Assembly (NCBI GenBank): GCA_040220135.1
Contig: JAVJTT010000028.1
Location: 1-34,648 of the forward strand
Direction: 5' to 3'
Origin: CAJXMH01 sp040220135
GTDB lineage: Bacteria > Bacteroidota > Bacteroidia > Flavobacteriales_E > Vicingaceae
Length of the DNA stretch: 34,648 nt
This document shows, piece by piece, positions 33,701-34,648 of this stretch (position 1 is its first letter; the number at the start of each line of letters is the position of its first letter). The position numbers were made by a program, and so were the translations under genes. The notes under the pieces are model-generated. The model saw only the letters and a list, made by a program, of their open reading frames with translations. It ran no database searches and was not told the DNA's origin.

Positions 33701-34648
33701 CGCTGGTTCGGATCAGACTATTTGTGTAGGGGAGTCAGTTTCCATTGGCGGTGCTCCAACCGGAGCAGCAGGTTCAACTTATGCATGGAATAATGCTGCC
33801 ACTTTGAGTAGTGGTAGCGCAGCAAATCCTTCAGCTAGTCCTGTTACAACCACAACTTATACGGTCACCGTAACTGATGGAAACGGCTGTACCAATACCG
33901 ATCAAGTAACCGTAAATGTAAATTCATTACCCAATGCAGATGCAGGGCCAGACCAGTCTGCTTGCCCGGGTGCTACCTTAACTTTAGGAGGAAGTAATGT
34001 CGACCCGGTTGGAACTACTTATAGTTGGAGTCCTAGTGCTAATTTGTCAAGTACTACAGTCAAAAACCCAACACTTACAGTTGTTAGCACTCAAACTTAT
34101 ACGGTAACGGTAACAGCTCCGGGAACCGGATGTACTGCAACCGATCAAGTTACCATTACGGCCTTTCCAAGCGTTGTTCCCGATGCAGGATCAGATCAAA
34201 CGATTTGTAATGGAGAATCCATCCAAATTGGGGGCACATCTTCAGGTGGTAGCGGAAATTTAACTTTCAGTTGGAATAATGGAGGTTCGCTTTCAAGTAC
34301 CTCAATTCAAAACCCAATTGCTTCGCCAACAGCAACCACAATATATACCTTAACTGTAACGGATCAAAACAATTGTACTGCAGTTGATCAGCTAACAGTG
34401 AATGTAAACAACAATCCAACAGCTGATGCCGGATCAGATGTGACCATTTGTGAAGGTAGTACTACAACCTTAGGAGGAACTCCAACAGGTCCTTCAGGTT
34501 CTACTTACTCATGGAACAATGGAGCGACTTTGTCAAGTACAAGCGCTGCTAATCCAACAGCTTCTCCTACCGTAACAACCACCTACAGTGTCACAGTTAC
34601 AAGTGGAGTTAGTTGTACTTCTGTTGATCAGATAACGGTAACCGTAAA
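30786..34648 (+). CDS. Giant secreted PKD/Ig-repeat surface protein, 3' end beyond window
   Basis: An open frame from the ATG at 30786 runs 1287 codons to the right edge without a stop. A signal peptide (about 1-24, ending QVFA) is followed by THIMGGEITWECL and YRDCSG, the usual N-terminus of gliding-motility-associated proteins. Next come a large beta-rich N-domain, a fibronectin-III-like part (about 460-620), a PKD domain (WDFGDGS at about 679-685) and seven or more Cys-containing 80-81-residue repeats from about residue 725. In this phylum such proteins are exported by the type IX system through a C-terminal CHU_C/gliding-motility sorting domain; that end lies outside the window, so T9SS export is inferred. 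Likely an adhesin or matrix component. Confidence 0.9.
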   Translation, partial: MSKLLRLLTIFAFFLTMLPSQVFATHIMGGEITWECLADGRYIFRFSVYRDCSGTALDPRGPLTLFNYPNVGSSTLLIAGQNEYNNNPLIDRDISPECKPGGVTYSCAAGDDESVFEYVRESDPIRLNGTPPPQGWIITYDDVARNDNDNIAGQPGVTLRAKIFPFSGSVADTCVDNSPRFREEATSLLCLGSSFTYNHNASDVELDSLAYSWARPLNAVNTSNPTYNEGSNPTFVGYDPGYSFNNPFPGPAQDSRNVPATLDSQTGEISLTSYTSGKYVSVVQVTAYKCGEKVAEIYRELQSNIAASCSVNEPPTLRPPFQDNNGNFTRYQDTVRAGDLVTFNLQITDFPGPNNPNSDSVFVFASGFQWGDNFTNASSGCANPPCATLSSPLPDSGLFAPPNKTFSWQTDCNHVAFTDGCVSLENTYNFVFRATDDACPIPGQTIATVSITVLADSVIESPLLHCVDVQPNGDVQLDWNTTPDPNNSFTAWMIYSATNQNGPYTIVDSVKTYNQTTYTHSGAGADNQRRWYYIRSRSGCKGIVQNVARDTVSTLFVQPRLDQSCVGISWNSLSNPNPSGSANSYQIFREYPIGTGMNFLQNSSVEAFCDNFTACEDSVAYRIDLVNSTEGCTSRSNVIGFRFNRKPQTNFTVPGNTCSGPVAFTNLTTAQGGNLSYTWDFGDGSPTSSQTNPSHTFTGIGPFTVSLTASSGPGCDSTFVQQVTLGPDADAGPDVAICPGGSVGIGGSPTTTALNATYQWLPSASLNNASDPNPIASPASNTTYTVTVTDVNGCTNTDQVTVSVNTVPTANAGSDITICEGTTATLGGSPTGPSGATFQWDNAGTLNNASDPNPIASPTITTVYTVTVSNGVNCTATDQITVTVNPEPTADAGVDQTICPGGSVQIGGSPTSSTPGALFTWNNGASLSNASASNPLASPGITTTYTLTVTHTNGCTNTDQVTVNVNPQAAADAGSDQTICVGESVSIGGAPTGAAGSTYAWNNAATLSSGSAANPSASPVTTTTYTVTVTDGNGCTNTDQVTVNVNSLPNADAGPDQSACPGATLTLGGSNVDPVGTTYSWSPSANLSSTTVKNPTLTVVSTQTYTVTVTAPGTGCTATDQVTITAFPSVVPDAGSDQTICNGESIQIGGTSSGGSGNLTFSWNNGGSLSSTSIQNPIASPTATTIYTLTVTDQNNCTAVDQLTVNVNNNPTADAGSDVTICEGSTTTLGGTPTGPSGSTYSWNNGATLSSTSAANPTASPTVTTTYSVTVTSGVSCTSVDQITVTV
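32967..34648 (+). repeat. Tandem 240/243-bp coding repeats in the surface protein
   Basis: The Cys codon of the DAGxDxxIC motif occurs at 32997, 33240, 33480, 33723, 33963, 34206 and 34449, spaced 243, 240, 243, 240, 243 and 243 bp. Each unit reads DAGxDxxICxG...LGGxPT...YxWxxxxxLxxxxxxNPxASP...TYTVTVTxxxxCTxTDQVTVxVN, with a cysteine near each end that could form one disulfide per domain. The DNA keeps near-identical blocks such as ACCGATCAAGTAACCGT, a substrate for unit gain or loss. The array continues past the edge. Confidence 0.9.

Overview
The window looks like a piece of a Bacteroidota chromosome, most likely Flavobacteriia (Cryomorphaceae-like; this rank is an inference). Support comes from TTG/TAnnTTTG promoter elements, an almost complete lack of Shine-Dalgarno sites, a mitochondrial-type aconitase, a DUF5606 protein, and a giant secreted PKD/Ig-repeat protein of the type IX secretion kind. 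No rRNA, tRNA, CRISPR array, prophage or classical insertion sequence was seen.

Layout. 1-444 is the 5' part of an unrecognised minus-strand gene that runs off the left edge. 445-1608 is mostly non-coding: a tandem array with an exact 167-bp period, interrupted by a small GIY-YIG nuclease gene lying between 56-bp perfect direct repeats and inverted arms of the same repeat. 1609-6565 (minus) holds a two-domain M16 zinc peptidase lipoprotein and dnaX. dnaX carries an A10 tract with immediate stops in both alternative frames, a likely gamma/tau recoding site. 6738-7845 (plus) is the rpsF-rpsR-rplI ribosomal protein operon, with a good promoter, a strong terminator and an unusually perfect Shine-Dalgarno before rplI. 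7949-9187 (minus) is an orphan MacB/FtsX-type permease. 9318-11579 is aconitase with its own terminator.

11704-16325 (plus) is a tight three-gene operon of exported proteins: two tandem-duplicated OmpA-family proteins (the second starting at TTG, in frame with and 3 nt after the first) and a CAP-domain protein. It is followed by an UMF1-type MFS transporter and an L-2-hydroxyglutarate oxidase. 18916-20096 holds a small unrecognised protein and a divergent DinB-like protein, with a symmetric inverted repeat around the DinB -7 box.

20091-30643 is one long minus-strand run. Upstream lie DUF5606, an M3 peptidase, purB and an outer-membrane barrel protein. Downstream lies a translationally coupled set: a 1008-residue coiled-coil P-loop ATPase, two different MscS channels and a CorA transporter, joined by 1-, 1- and 17-bp overlaps. 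This coupled set is the best candidate for an undescribed functional system; the GIY-YIG/repeat locus is the best candidate for an undescribed mobile unit. From 30786 to the right edge runs the start of a very large surface protein with at least seven 80-81-residue repeats.

All functions come from reading motifs by eye; no database search was made.
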